The position numbers and the translations under genes are program-made. Positions 41,595 through 49,534 of a stretch of DNA of 64,000 bases are shown piece by piece. The notes under the pieces were generated by a model. It made no database searches. It was not told where the DNA came from and worked only from the letters and a program-made list of their open reading frames with translations. Position 1 is the first letter of the stretch. Each line of letters begins with the position of its first letter. Source of the DNA: Aquabacterium olei (GTDB taxonomy: Bacteria > Pseudomonadota > Gammaproteobacteria > Burkholderiales > Burkholderiaceae_C); the NCBI RefSeq assembly GCF_003100395.1, contig NZ_CP029210.1, positions 868,001 through 932,000 of the forward strand. Reading direction: 5' to 3'.

Positions 41595-42161
41595 ATGCCT
41601 GTCTACCGTGCCCTCCGTTTCGTGCTGATGTCGAGCCTGCTGATGGCTGCAGCGGGGCGAGCCGTCGCCACGCCCGATGCGTTGCAGACCATACCGGCGC
41701 TGGACGTGCCCCGCTACCTCGGCACGTGGTACGAGATCGCGCGTTATCCCAACCGTTTCCAGAAGCAGTGCGTGGCCGACGTGCAGGCCCAGTACAGCGC
41801 GCTGCCCGAGGGGCGCATTGAAGTCCGCAACCGCTGCCGCAAGGCCGACGGCGAGATGGATGAAGCCGTGGCCGTCGCCAGGCAGGTGGGCGATGCCCGA
41901 TCGCCGAAGCTGAAGGTGCGCTTTGCCCCCGCGTGGCTGTCCTTCATCCCGGCGGTCTGGGGGGATTACTGGGTCGTGGACCTCGACGAGGGCTACCAGC
42001 TGGTGGCCGTCAGTGAGCCGGAGCGCGAATACCTGTGGATTCTCTCTCGCACACCGCAGGTGGAGGCACAGGCCTACCATGCGCTGCTGCACCGCCTGAC
42101 CCGGCAGGGTCTGGACATCAAACGGCTGGTGCCCACCAGCCAGACCGCACCCCGGAGGTGA
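41595..42161 (+). CDS. Bacterial lipocalin (Blc-like)
   Basis: A 188-residue envelope protein of the lipocalin fold. A Sec signal peptide (ALRFVLMSSLLMAAAGRAVA) is followed by VPRYLGTWYEIARYPNRFQKQC (the GxW lipocalin motif near residue 48). VQAQYSALPEGRIEVRNRC, GDYWVVDLDEGYQLVAVSEPEREYLWILSRTP and the C-terminal helix are typical of Blc. No lipobox Cys is seen, so it is probably soluble periplasmic rather than the outer-membrane lipoprotein form. The family binds lysophospholipids and fatty acids. The following gene begins 5 nt after its stop. Confidence 0.9.
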   Translation: MPVYRALRFVLMSSLLMAAAGRAVATPDALQTIPALDVPRYLGTWYEIARYPNRFQKQCVADVQAQYSALPEGRIEVRNRCRKADGEMDEAVAVARQVGDARSPKLKVRFAPAWLSFIPAVWGDYWVVDLDEGYQLVAVSEPEREYLWILSRTPQVEAQAYHALLHRLTRQGLDIKRLVPTSQTAPRR

Positions 42162-42166
42162 CCGCG

Positions 42167-42571
42167 ATGGCGATGCCCTGGCTGACCCTGCTGAAGGCCG
42201 TGCCCTGGACCGAGGTGATGGCCCGTGCGCCGGACATCGCCGATGGGGCCAAGCGCTTGTGGCAACGGGCGGCCGGCAGCAAAGGGGGCGCCGCCGGCGC
42301 CGAGGCGGCATCACCCCCGGCCGAACCCGTGCCGCCCACCGCAGACGAAGCCACGCGCCTGCGTTCGGAGCTGGATCAACTGCGCCGCCAGACCGGGGAG
42401 CTGCAGGCCGAGATGCGCGCCTCCAGCGAACTCATCCAGGCGCTGGCCGACCAGCAGGCCCGGCTCATCGCGCAGGTGGAATCGCACCGTGCGCATGTGG
42501 GGCGGCTTACGTGGGCCGTGGCGGCTCTGGCCGTGCTCGCTGCCGTCGGTTGGGCCCGCCTCCTGGCCTGA
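42167..42571 (+). CDS. Small coiled-coil protein with C-terminal membrane anchor
   Basis: A 134-residue protein of no named family. An Ala/Pro-rich N-terminal region is followed by a coiled coil (about 62-110: ATRLRSELDQLRRQTGELQAEMRASSELIQALADQQARLIAQVE) and a single C-terminal span (VGRLTWAVAALAVLAAVGWARLLA). It is thus a tail-anchored, coiled-coil membrane protein. GGAGGTGA overlaps the lipocalin stop and lies 5 nt before the ATG, so it is translationally coupled to the lipocalin. Role unknown. Confidence 0.75.
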   Translation: MAMPWLTLLKAVPWTEVMARAPDIADGAKRLWQRAAGSKGGAAGAEAASPPAEPVPPTADEATRLRSELDQLRRQTGELQAEMRASSELIQALADQQARLIAQVESHRAHVGRLTWAVAALAVLAAVGWARLLA

Positions 42572-42740
42572 GCCCATCTCTCCTTTGACGCGCTGTGCAA
42601 CGCGTCACGCGCGGGGCAAGCGGCGTGCCTGGGCGGCCTACCCCAGCTTCTGAAGAGGCGCCGGACCGACGCGTTCATTGGCCCGCCGGGGCGGTGGCAT
42701 CTGCGGTTTCATCAAGGACTTTTCCTGGTGGTGCCCGACG

Positions 42741-44636
42741 ATGACGCCCTTTGCTTCCTGGCCGCGCTGGCTGCAGACCCTCACCCTGGCCCTGGTCCTG
42801 GCCTTCACCTACCTGGCCCTGCTGCTCGGGCAGGGGTGGGGCGCGCCGGACGTCGCGGCCGCCCGTTCACCGCTGGCTGCGCGCTTTGAATCGGGTCCCG
42901 AAGCCTGGTTGAAACGGCCCCTGGAGCTGTCGGTGTTCGAGGCCGATCTGGCCGCTCGCCGCGTGCGCGAAGTGGGTGTGGACGGCACCCGGGTGCTCGT
43001 GACCCGTGCCGATGGCGACCGCTACAGCACCACGCTGCTGACGGCGCCCGGCGAAGGCGGCGCGGCTGCGCGTCTGGGCGCCCTGAGCCGCGAACAGGGC
43101 TTTGCGTTGACGGCCATCACGGTCGACGGCCGCGGCGCGGTGTCGCGCTGGGGCAGCCGCGCGGGTGTGGCGCTGGAGCGTCTGTTGTTGCTCGCGCTGG
43201 TGGTGGGCGGCGCGGCGCTGGTGCTGCACCGCGTGCGCACGGGCGCGGCCTCATCCGGGCGCGCCGGCCTGGCGACCCGGCCCGACACCACGTTCGACGA
43301 CGTCGTGGGCGCTTCGGAGGCCAAGGCTGCCCTGCAGCAGGTGGCGACGTTTCTGCGCTCGCCCGATCGCTACCGTGCGCTGGGCGCGCGTGCGCCGCGT
43401 GGGGTGTTGCTGGAAGGCCCGCCGGGCACCGGCAAGACCCTGCTGGCGCGCGCGCTGGCGGGTGAGTGCGGCGCGAGCTTCATCGCCGTCGACGGGTCCT
43501 ACTTCTCCAGCATGTTCTACGGAGCCGGCATCGCCAAGGTGCGCGAGCTGTTCGCCACCGCGCGCCGCCATGCCCCCTGCATCGTCTTCATCGACGAGTT
43601 CGATGGCATCGGTCGGCGCACCAGCGGCGCCAGCCCCACGCACGGCGGCAGCTCGGAAGAGAACCGCATCATCAACAAGCTGCTGGTCGAGCTCGACGGC
43701 TTCGACGCGATGGATCACGTCGTGGTGATCGGCGCGACCAACCATGTCGAGCACATCGACGACGCGCTCAAGCGCCCGGGTCGCTTCGACCTGGTCGCCC
43801 GCGTGACGTTGCCCACGCTGCCCGACCGGCAGGCGCTGCTGCGCCGCTGCACGGGTCGCATCCTGGCCGCGCCCGATCTCGATCTGGACGTGCTGGCGCG
43901 GGCGACGGCCGGGCTGTCTCACGCCGACATCGAAGGCATCGTCAACCGGGCCACCGTGACGGCCGCCGAACGCGAGGCCCCGGCCGTGACGCAGGAACAT
44001 TTGCTGCGTGCGCTGGAGCGCCACCAGCTGGGTGGTGAGGTGTCGGGCATGAAGGCCCTGATGACGCCGGCCGACCGCCATCGCATCGCGGTGCACGAAG
44101 CCGGCCATGCGCTGGTGGCCCACGCGCTGCAGGCGGGCATCGTCGAGCGCGTGACCATCGAGCCCCGTGGCCAGGCGCTGGGCGTGACCTTCATGACGCG
44201 CGGGCACGAACTGCCGCTCTATGGCGAGCGCGAACTGAAGGCCCGCCTGGGGATGATGCTGGCCGGGCGCGAGGCCGAGCTGCTGGCCTTCGGTCACACC
44301 ACCACGGGCGCCGCCGATGACCTCAAGCGCGCGTCGTCGCTGGCGATCCAGATGGTCGGGCAGATGGGCTTCAGTCAGGCCTTCGGGCTGCTGAGCGTGG
44401 ACGGTGTGCCTTCCGGGCTGATGGGCCCGCACCTGCAGGAACGGTTGCTGGCCGAGGCCCGCACGGTGCTGGACGAGGCGCAGGCCGCCTGCCGTGCGGT
44501 GCTGACGGGGCGCCGCGCCACGCTGGATGCGCTCACGGATGCCTTGTTGGCTTGCGAGACGGTGTCCGGTGAGCCGCTGCAGACCCTGCTGGACTTGCAG
44601 GCGGTGGCCGACCCTGTGCCGCTTCCTGCGCCCTGA
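42741..44636 (+). CDS. FtsH-like membrane AAA+ zinc metalloprotease (paralog)
   Basis: A 631-residue inner-membrane protease. TM1 (about 12-33), a small periplasmic domain and TM2 (about 148-168) precede the AAA+ domain with Walker A GPPGTGKT (near 226), Walker B CIVFIDEFDGIG (near 281) and arginine finger KRPGRFD. The pore loop reads MFYG instead of the usual MFVG. The M41 protease domain has HEAGH (near 452) and the third zinc ligand in TTGAADDLKRA. The sequence diverges from housekeeping FtsH, and the usual rlmE/folP neighbours are absent, so this is a second FtsH-type protease. The start at 42741 is chosen over 42678 for its better membrane topology; neither has a good ribosome-binding site. 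Its 3' end overlaps the convergent hxlR gene. Confidence 0.85.
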   Translation: MTPFASWPRWLQTLTLALVLAFTYLALLLGQGWGAPDVAAARSPLAARFESGPEAWLKRPLELSVFEADLAARRVREVGVDGTRVLVTRADGDRYSTTLLTAPGEGGAAARLGALSREQGFALTAITVDGRGAVSRWGSRAGVALERLLLLALVVGGAALVLHRVRTGAASSGRAGLATRPDTTFDDVVGASEAKAALQQVATFLRSPDRYRALGARAPRGVLLEGPPGTGKTLLARALAGECGASFIAVDGSYFSSMFYGAGIAKVRELFATARRHAPCIVFIDEFDGIGRRTSGASPTHGGSSEENRIINKLLVELDGFDAMDHVVVIGATNHVEHIDDALKRPGRFDLVARVTLPTLPDRQALLRRCTGRILAAPDLDLDVLARATAGLSHADIEGIVNRATVTAAEREAPAVTQEHLLRALERHQLGGEVSGMKALMTPADRHRIAVHEAGHALVAHALQAGIVERVTIEPRGQALGVTFMTRGHELPLYGERELKARLGMMLAGREAELLAFGHTTTGAADDLKRASSLAIQMVGQMGFSQAFGLLSVDGVPSGLMGPHLQERLLAEARTVLDEAQAACRAVLTGRRATLDALTDALLACETVSGEPLQTLLDLQAVADPVPLPAP

Positions 44637-45117
44637 GGTCGGCCAGGCGGGCGAGGTCGCTGTCGGTGGCGCCGGGGCCGGCGACCACCGCCACATCGCG
44701 CGGGCGCAGTGGCCGGTCTGTCTTGGCAGAGCGCGCCGCCATGGGCGCAATCGGCACACCGGTGTCACGCTCCACCAGCTGGATCGGCGGGCCGTCGGGG
44801 GCAGCGGCGTGGCGGTCGCCCCACTGGGCCAGCGCCACGATCACGGGGTGCAGATCGCGCCCTTTGTCGGTCAGCCGGTAGGCCAGGGCCTTGCCGCTCT
44901 GGCTGGTGGCCGCCACCTGCAGCACGCCGCCCTCGACGAGCCGGTTCAGCCGCTGGCTCAGCACGTTCGGCGCAATGCCGAGGCGCGATTCGAATTCACC
45001 GAAACGCTGACAACCGAGGAAGGCCTCGCGCACGATCAGCAGCGTCCACCACTCCCCGATCAGGTCCAGGGCGCGGGCAATCGAGCAACGCTCGTCGGCA
45101 AAGGAGGTGCGACGCAT
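44533..45117 (-). CDS. HxlR-family transcriptional regulator
   Basis: A 194-residue winged-helix regulator. The HxlR domain occupies about 8-100: CSIARALDLIGEWWTLLIVREAFLGCQRFGEFESRLGIAPNVLSQRLNRLVEGGVLQ, then a wing GKALAYRLTDKGRDLHPVIVAL. Cys11 sits at the N-terminal position used as a redox sensor in related HypR/YodB proteins. The C-terminal 40 residues are Pro/Ala/Arg-rich and overlap the FtsH-like gene by 104 nt on the opposite strand; they may be a recent extension from stop loss. It is divergent from an alpha/beta hydrolase gene, with two copies of a 17-bp motif between them, and presumably represses that gene. Confidence 0.88.
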   Translation of the reverse strand: MRRTSFADERCSIARALDLIGEWWTLLIVREAFLGCQRFGEFESRLGIAPNVLSQRLNRLVEGGVLQVAATSQSGKALAYRLTDKGRDLHPVIVALAQWGDRHAAAPDGPPIQLVERDTGVPIAPMAARSAKTDRPLRPRDVAVVAGPGATDSDLARLADLRAQEAAQGRPPPASPAGSAAAHRTPSRKPTRHP

Positions 45118-45128
45118 CGATGCAGTTT

Positions 45129-45145
45129 ACTTGCTTCATGCAAGT
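45129..45145. promoter_or_regulatory. HxlR operator copy 1
   Basis: ACTTGCTTCATGCAAGT is an inverted repeat (ACTTGC and GCAAGT around a 5-bp centre). It covers the -35 element of the hydrolase promoter, so binding would block RNA polymerase. Confidence 0.65.
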
Positions 45146-45159
45146 CCGGGTGATACGCT
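45131..45159 (+). promoter_or_regulatory. Candidate promoter of the alpha/beta hydrolase gene
   Basis: TTGCTT (45131-45136) and TACGCT (45154-45159) are separated by 17 bp. Transcription would start near 45166, the first base of operator copy 2, leaving a 30-nt leader before the ATG at 45196 that includes GATGAGG. Confidence 0.5.
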
Positions 45160-45165
45160 CAATCT

Positions 45166-45182
45166 ACTTTCTTCAAGCAAGT
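45166..45182. promoter_or_regulatory. HxlR operator copy 2
   Basis: ACTTTCTTCAAGCAAGT differs from copy 1 at two of 17 positions and starts 37 bp after it. It overlaps the predicted transcription start of the hydrolase gene. The two copies together form a typical repressor-controlled divergent region. Confidence 0.6.
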
Positions 45183-45195
45183 AGATGAGGTTTCG

Positions 45196-45972
45196 ATGTC
45201 CGAGGTCGCGCTGTTCATCCATTCCACTGCCACCGGGCCCTTCATGTGGCGTCCATATCTGGACACGGCGCCCGAGGGCGTGACGCGGCTGACGCCGGCC
45301 AACCGTGGTTATGCGCCCGATGACCTCCTGCCACGTGGCAGTCGGTTCTCGGTGCACGATGACGTGGCCCATCTCAAGGCCCATGTGCCTGAAGGCACGA
45401 CCGGCGTGCACCTGGTGGCCCATTCCTATGGCGGGTTCGCCGCGCTGACGCTGGCCCGACAGGCCGGCCTGCCGGTGCGCTCGCTGTGGGTGTACGAGCC
45501 GGTGCTGTTCGGCGCGCTGCGTGCCGAAGCCGATCGCTTGCCTCCCGACACGCTGGCCGATGTGGAGGCCCTTTACGGCGCCGAGCACAGCATGCTGGAC
45601 GAGACCCGGGGCGGCGAGGAGGCCTGGGTGGAGCGCTTCATCGACTACTGGAATCAGCCCGGCGTGTGGCAGGCCATGCCCGAGAAGGTCAAGGCCATGA
45701 CCCGTGCCGTGAGCTGGAAGATGTTCCGCGAGGTCTGCAGCGTCTCGCAGGAGCCACTGCCGTTCGAGCAGTACGCGCTCGACATCCCCCTGACCCTGGT
45801 GCGCGGCGCCACCACGCGGCCGCCCACGCGCGACATGATCCAGCGCCTGGCCGAAGTGAATCCCCATGCCGAGGTGGAGACGCTGGACGGCCTGGGCCAC
45901 ATGGGGCTGATGTCGTCGCCCGAGCCCGTGGCCGCATCCCTGCGGCGCCATTGGGCCCGCGTGCGGGCCTGA
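45196..45972 (+). CDS. Alpha/beta-hydrolase fold protein
   Basis: A 258-residue soluble hydrolase. The nucleophile elbow HLVAHSYGGFAALTLA has Ser in the GHSYGG-type motif (AHSYGG, near residue 77). The oxyanion loop is FIHSTATGPFMWRPYL. The catalytic His is GLGHMGLM near 236, and Asp is probably in the strand preceding RGATTRPPTRDM. The substrate is unknown; esterases or C-C hydrolases are possible. The divergent HxlR regulator and doubled operator suggest induction by a reactive electrophile or aromatic compound, as in other HxlR-controlled detoxification genes (inference). Confidence 0.88.
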   Translation: MSEVALFIHSTATGPFMWRPYLDTAPEGVTRLTPANRGYAPDDLLPRGSRFSVHDDVAHLKAHVPEGTTGVHLVAHSYGGFAALTLARQAGLPVRSLWVYEPVLFGALRAEADRLPPDTLADVEALYGAEHSMLDETRGGEEAWVERFIDYWNQPGVWQAMPEKVKAMTRAVSWKMFREVCSVSQEPLPFEQYALDIPLTLVRGATTRPPTRDMIQRLAEVNPHAEVETLDGLGHMGLMSSPEPVAASLRRHWARVRA

Positions 45973-46094
45973 GCGACCCTGAACAAACCCGGTTCAGGCG
46001 GCTGCCCTTTGCGCCGGGGCGCGGTGACAGACATGGTTTGCGGTTACCGTGGCGGGTTGTGGCGTGAACCACGCTGCCAGACCGAAGACGACCG

Positions 46095-46928
46095 ATGAAC
46101 CTCGCAACCCTGCTTCAGGCCCGCTATGACAGGCAGGCCCCTGACTCCGCCGTCGACCCGGCCCGCTGGACGGGCGTGATCGACCAGATGCTCGCGCACC
46201 GCAGCGTGCGCCGCCACAAGCCGGATCCCGTCACCGACGCGCAGCTGTCAGCCCTGGTGGCCGCGGCCCAGTCTGCCGCCACCTCGTCCAACCTGCAGGT
46301 GTGGAGCGTGGTGGCCGTGCGCGATGCGGACACCAAGGCCCGGCTGGCCGAGTGCGCGGGGGGGCAGGGCCATGTGGCCGCGGCACCCGTGGTGCTGATG
46401 TGGCTGGTGGACCTGGCGCGGCTGGAAGCGGTGGCTCAGAGCCTGAGCCTGCCGCACGCGGCGCTCGACTCGCTGGAGATGTTCCTGGTGGGCGCGATCG
46501 ATGCGGCCCTGGCCGCGCAGAACGCCATGCTAGCTGCGGAATCGATGGGCCTGGCCGGCTGCTACATCGGCGGCATGCGCAACCAGCCCGAGCAGGTGGC
46601 CGAGCTGCTCGGGCTGCCGCCCAAGGTGTTCGCGCTGTTCGGCATGACGCTGGGCGTGGAGGAGCCCGAGCCCGCGCCCGCGGCCATCAAGCCACGCCTG
46701 CCGCAGTCGGTGGTGCTGCACAGTGAGCGGTATCGTCCGGTGGCCGAACAGATGGACGGCGTGGGCGCCTACAACGAGGCCATGGCCGCGTTTTACGCCA
46801 GCCAGGGTATGAATGTGCGCGGCACCTGGGCCGTGCATTCCTCGCGCCGCGTGGCCGATGACGCCGCGCTGACCGGTCGTGACCGGTTGAGCGAGGCCTT
46901 GCGGGGCATGGGTTTTCCGCTGAAGTGA
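46095..46928 (+). CDS. NfsA-type NADPH-dependent FMN oxidoreductase (nitroreductase family)
   Basis: A 277-residue flavoenzyme. HRSVRRHKPDPVTDAQLSALVAAAQSAATSSNLQVWSVVAV is the FMN-binding N-terminus of the nitroreductase fold (NfsA/FRP group), and AESMGLAGCYIGGMRNQPEQVAELLGLPPKVFALFGMTLG is the central segment typical of NfsA. Such enzymes reduce nitroaromatics, quinones or flavins with NADPH. It is co-directional with and 1-nt overlapping the following FAD-protein gene, so the two redox genes form an operon. Confidence 0.9.
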   Translation: MNLATLLQARYDRQAPDSAVDPARWTGVIDQMLAHRSVRRHKPDPVTDAQLSALVAAAQSAATSSNLQVWSVVAVRDADTKARLAECAGGQGHVAAAPVVLMWLVDLARLEAVAQSLSLPHAALDSLEMFLVGAIDAALAAQNAMLAAESMGLAGCYIGGMRNQPEQVAELLGLPPKVFALFGMTLGVEEPEPAPAAIKPRLPQSVVLHSERYRPVAEQMDGVGAYNEAMAAFYASQGMNVRGTWAVHSSRRVADDAALTGRDRLSEALRGMGFPLK

Positions 46929-47944
46929 TGTCCATGAATGCCATCGAGACTCAAGCCCGCCGCGTGGCCGTGGTGGGGGCCGGCCTTTCCGGTCTGGCCT
47001 GTGCGGAAGCGGTTCAGGCCAGTGGTGCCGCCGTCGTCGTGTTCGACAAGAGCCGGGGGCCCTCGGGCCGCATGAGCACGCGCCGGGGCGACACCTGGCA
47101 GTGTGACCATGGTGCGCAGTACTTCACCGCGCGCGATCCTGCCTTCCGCGCCGAGGTGAACCGCTGGGTTGAGGCCGGCGTGGCCGCGCTGTGGCAGCCC
47201 AGGTTGTCGGTGTTCGGCGCCCGCCCCGCTGCCGAAGCGGGCGAGCCGACCGAGCGTTTTGTCGGCACACCGCGCATGACGTCGCCTGCCGGATTCATCG
47301 CGCAGGGCCTGGATGTGCAGCTGCAGACGACCGTGACGGCACTGGTGCGCCAGCCCGCAGGCTGGCAGCTGCTGACGGCCGAGCACGGCATGCTGGACAC
47401 GGTGTTCGATGCCGTGCTGCTGGCCGTGCCGTCACCCCAGGCCGTGCCGCTCCTGCAGGGGCCGGCGCCCGACTTGGCCGCCCTGGCCGCAGGCGCCCGC
47501 ATGCGCGGCAGCTGGGCGCTGATGCTGCGCTACGACGCCCCGCTGAGCTTGCCGTTCGATGCGGCCTTCGTCAACGAAGGGCCGTTGCGCTGGGTGGCGC
47601 GCGACAGCAGCAAGCCGGGCCGGCCTGCCGGGCCGGGCGAGACCTGGCTGCTGCACGCCGAAGCCGAGTGGAGCGAGGCCCACATCGAGGCCACGCCCGA
47701 GCAGGCTGCCGAGGCCATGCTGACGGCGTTCGAGGCCCTCGGTGCACCGCGGCCGGCCACCTGGGCGGCGCACCGCTGGCGCTATGCCGACACCGCCCCG
47801 CCGCTGGGCGAGGAGGCTGTCTGGCAGCCCGCGCTCGGTCTGGGCGTGTGCGGCGACTGGCTGGGCTCTGGCAAGGTGGAAGGCGCCTGGCGCAGTGGCC
47901 GGGCGCTGGCGGCCCTGGTCAGCGGCGCGGTCCGTCCAGACTGA
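46928..47944 (+). CDS. Renalase-like FAD/NAD(P)-dependent oxidoreductase
   Basis: A 338-residue flavoprotein. The Rossmann FAD-binding motif is VAVVGAGLSGLACAEAVQASGAAVVVFDKSRGPSGRMSTRR near residues 14-54. DHGAQYFTARDP follows, as in renalase and related amine-oxidase-like proteins, and the C-terminal FAD motif is LGVCGDWLGSGKVEGAWRSGRALAALV. The substrate is unknown. The ATG at 46928 shares a base with the nitroreductase stop (TGATG); an ATG at 46934 is also possible. Its last 26 bases overlap a chemoreceptor remnant on the other strand. Confidence 0.87.
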   Translation: MSMNAIETQARRVAVVGAGLSGLACAEAVQASGAAVVVFDKSRGPSGRMSTRRGDTWQCDHGAQYFTARDPAFRAEVNRWVEAGVAALWQPRLSVFGARPAAEAGEPTERFVGTPRMTSPAGFIAQGLDVQLQTTVTALVRQPAGWQLLTAEHGMLDTVFDAVLLAVPSPQAVPLLQGPAPDLAALAAGARMRGSWALMLRYDAPLSLPFDAAFVNEGPLRWVARDSSKPGRPAGPGETWLLHAEAEWSEAHIEATPEQAAEAMLTAFEALGAPRPATWAAHRWRYADTAPPLGEEAVWQPALGLGVCGDWLGSGKVEGAWRSGRALAALVSGAVRPD

Positions 47945-48020
47945 GACTGGCCACGATCCCGGCCAGCCGCGCCGACTGCTCGCGCAGCGATTCGGCGGCG
48001 GCCGAACCCTCTTCCACCAG
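47919..48020 (-). pseudogene. 3' remnant of a methyl-accepting chemotaxis protein gene
   Basis: On the minus strand a 33-codon frame ending in TGA reads LVEEGSAAAESLREQSARL, then AGIVASLSLDGPRR. This matches the C-terminus of chemoreceptors; the intact one at 17131 ends with [19 protein letters not shown] at the same place. No chemoreceptor sequence is visible further upstream in any frame, where the NYN gene ends. It has no start codon context and its stop lies inside the FAD-protein gene, so it is a decayed leftover. Confidence 0.72.
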
Positions 48021-48049
48021 TGTCGGCCAGCCGCTCCATCGACGGCAGG

Positions 48050-49489
48050 TCAGCTGGCGTCGTCTGGTGCGCCGCCTGGCGAGGTCTTCCTCGCCGCCTG
48101 CTTGCGTGCGGCCGGCCGACGCGCGCGCTTGGCGGCCGGTGGGGGGGCGGCGGCCTCCGGTTGGGCCGGGGCGACATCGGGCGTCGGCGTCGATTCGGCG
48201 GCGCTCGGCGCGGCGGGCTTGGCCTTGCGGGATGCGCTTTCGCTGCGGGGCTTGGTGCTGCGGCTCTTGCGGGCAGCCGGTGCGGGGGCTGCCTCGCTGG
48301 CGGCCGGCTCGGGCTGCACGACCGGGGCAGCGGGGGGCATGACGATGGGGGCGTCGGTCATCTCCGGACGCTCGGCCACAGGGGCATCGGCGCGGGCCTC
48401 GCGCGGGGCCCGCTGGCGGTCGTCACGTTCGGCACGGCCGCCATTGCGGTTGCCACGGCCTCGGCCACCCCGGCTGCGACGGCGTTCCTCGTTGCGCGAT
48501 TCGCCGGCACCGTTCTGTTCGGCGTCGCCCTCCGGCACGGCCGGCGCCGCCGAGGCGCCTTCGTGTGCGGGCTCCAGGTCGCCGCGGTCTTCATCGGCCG
48601 CGAAGCTGCGCTCGGCCTGCGAAGCCGCGATGGTGTCGCCCTGCGGCGCCCGCATCTCGCTGGCCAGGCTGCCATTGCCGGCACTGCGGAACACATAAGC
48701 GCTCGACTTCTCGTCGCGCCCGAACTCCAGCAGCCCGCGCGACTTCGCTTCTTCCAGCAGGTTGCCGAAGGTGCGGAAGCCATAGTAGTTCTCGTTGAAG
48801 CCGGGGTTGCGGCGCTTGATGGCCTCTTTCAGCACCGACGCCCAGATCTTGCCGCCCTCGTCGCGGTCGGTCACCAGCGCGTCGAAGGTCTCGACGGCCA
48901 TCTCGACCGCCTTGGTGCGGCGCGCGTCCAGCTCGGCCTTGCGGCGGGCTTCCTCTTCCGGCGAGCGGCGGGGCTGCGGCTGGTCGCGGTTGTCCTTGCG
49001 CTGGCGCTGTGCGTCGCGCACCAGGTCGTCGTAGAAGATGAATTCGTCGCAGTTCGCGATCAGCAGGTCCGAGGTCGACTGCTTCACCCCCACGCCGATC
49101 ACGTACTTGGCGTTCTCGCGCAGCTTGGAGACCAGCGGCGAGAAGTCCGAATCGCCCGAGATGATGACGAAGGTGTTGACGTGGCTCTTGGTGTAGCAGA
49201 GGTCGAGCGCATCCACCACCAGGCGGATGTCGGCCGAGTTCTTGCCGGACTGGCGCACGTGCGGGATCTCGATCAGCTCGAAGTTGGCTTCGTGCATGGC
49301 GGCCTTGAAGCCCTTGTAGCGTTCCCAGTCGCAATAGGCCTTCTTGACGACGATGCTGCCCTTGAGCAGCAGGCGCTCGAGCACCTTCTTGATGTCGAAC
49401 TTCTCGTAATTGGCGTCGCGCACGCCGAGGGCAACGTTCTCGAAGTCGCAGAACAACGCCATGCTGATGTGGTCGGGGGAGGAAGCCAT
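48050..49489 (-). CDS. NYN-domain (LabA/DUF88) protein with OST-HTH domain and RGG-rich tail
   Basis: A 479-residue predicted RNase. The NYN (PIN-like) domain covers about 8-160, with the acidic residues of the active site in LFCDFENVALGV, SADIRLVVDALDL and VIISGDSDFSPLVSKLRE. A linker of charged residues leads to an OST-HTH/LOTUS-like domain (about 205-270, WASVLKEAIKRRNPGFNENYYGFRTFGNLLEEAKSRGLLEF), which binds RNA in relatives. The C-terminal 190 residues are disordered, with RRSRGGRGRGNRNGGR (RGG-like) and long Ala/Pro/Lys stretches. This matches the LabA/DUF88 plus LOTUS architecture. It is the last gene of a likely operon with the helicase and YlqF. RNA processing or decay is the best guess. 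Confidence 0.88.
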   Translation of the reverse strand: MASSPDHISMALFCDFENVALGVRDANYEKFDIKKVLERLLLKGSIVVKKAYCDWERYKGFKAAMHEANFELIEIPHVRQSGKNSADIRLVVDALDLCYTKSHVNTFVIISGDSDFSPLVSKLRENAKYVIGVGVKQSTSDLLIANCDEFIFYDDLVRDAQRQRKDNRDQPQPRRSPEEEARRKAELDARRTKAVEMAVETFDALVTDRDEGGKIWASVLKEAIKRRNPGFNENYYGFRTFGNLLEEAKSRGLLEFGRDEKSSAYVFRSAGNGSLASEMRAPQGDTIAASQAERSFAADEDRGDLEPAHEGASAAPAVPEGDAEQNGAGESRNEERRRSRGGRGRGNRNGGRAERDDRQRAPREARADAPVAERPEMTDAPIVMPPAAPVVQPEPAASEAAPAPAARKSRSTKPRSESASRKAKPAAPSAAESTPTPDVAPAQPEAAAPPPAAKRARRPAARKQAARKTSPGGAPDDAS

Positions 49490-49534
49490 GTGGTCGCTTC
49501 TTTCTCTTTGATGTGGTGTGGCGCGTGGCCCGCT

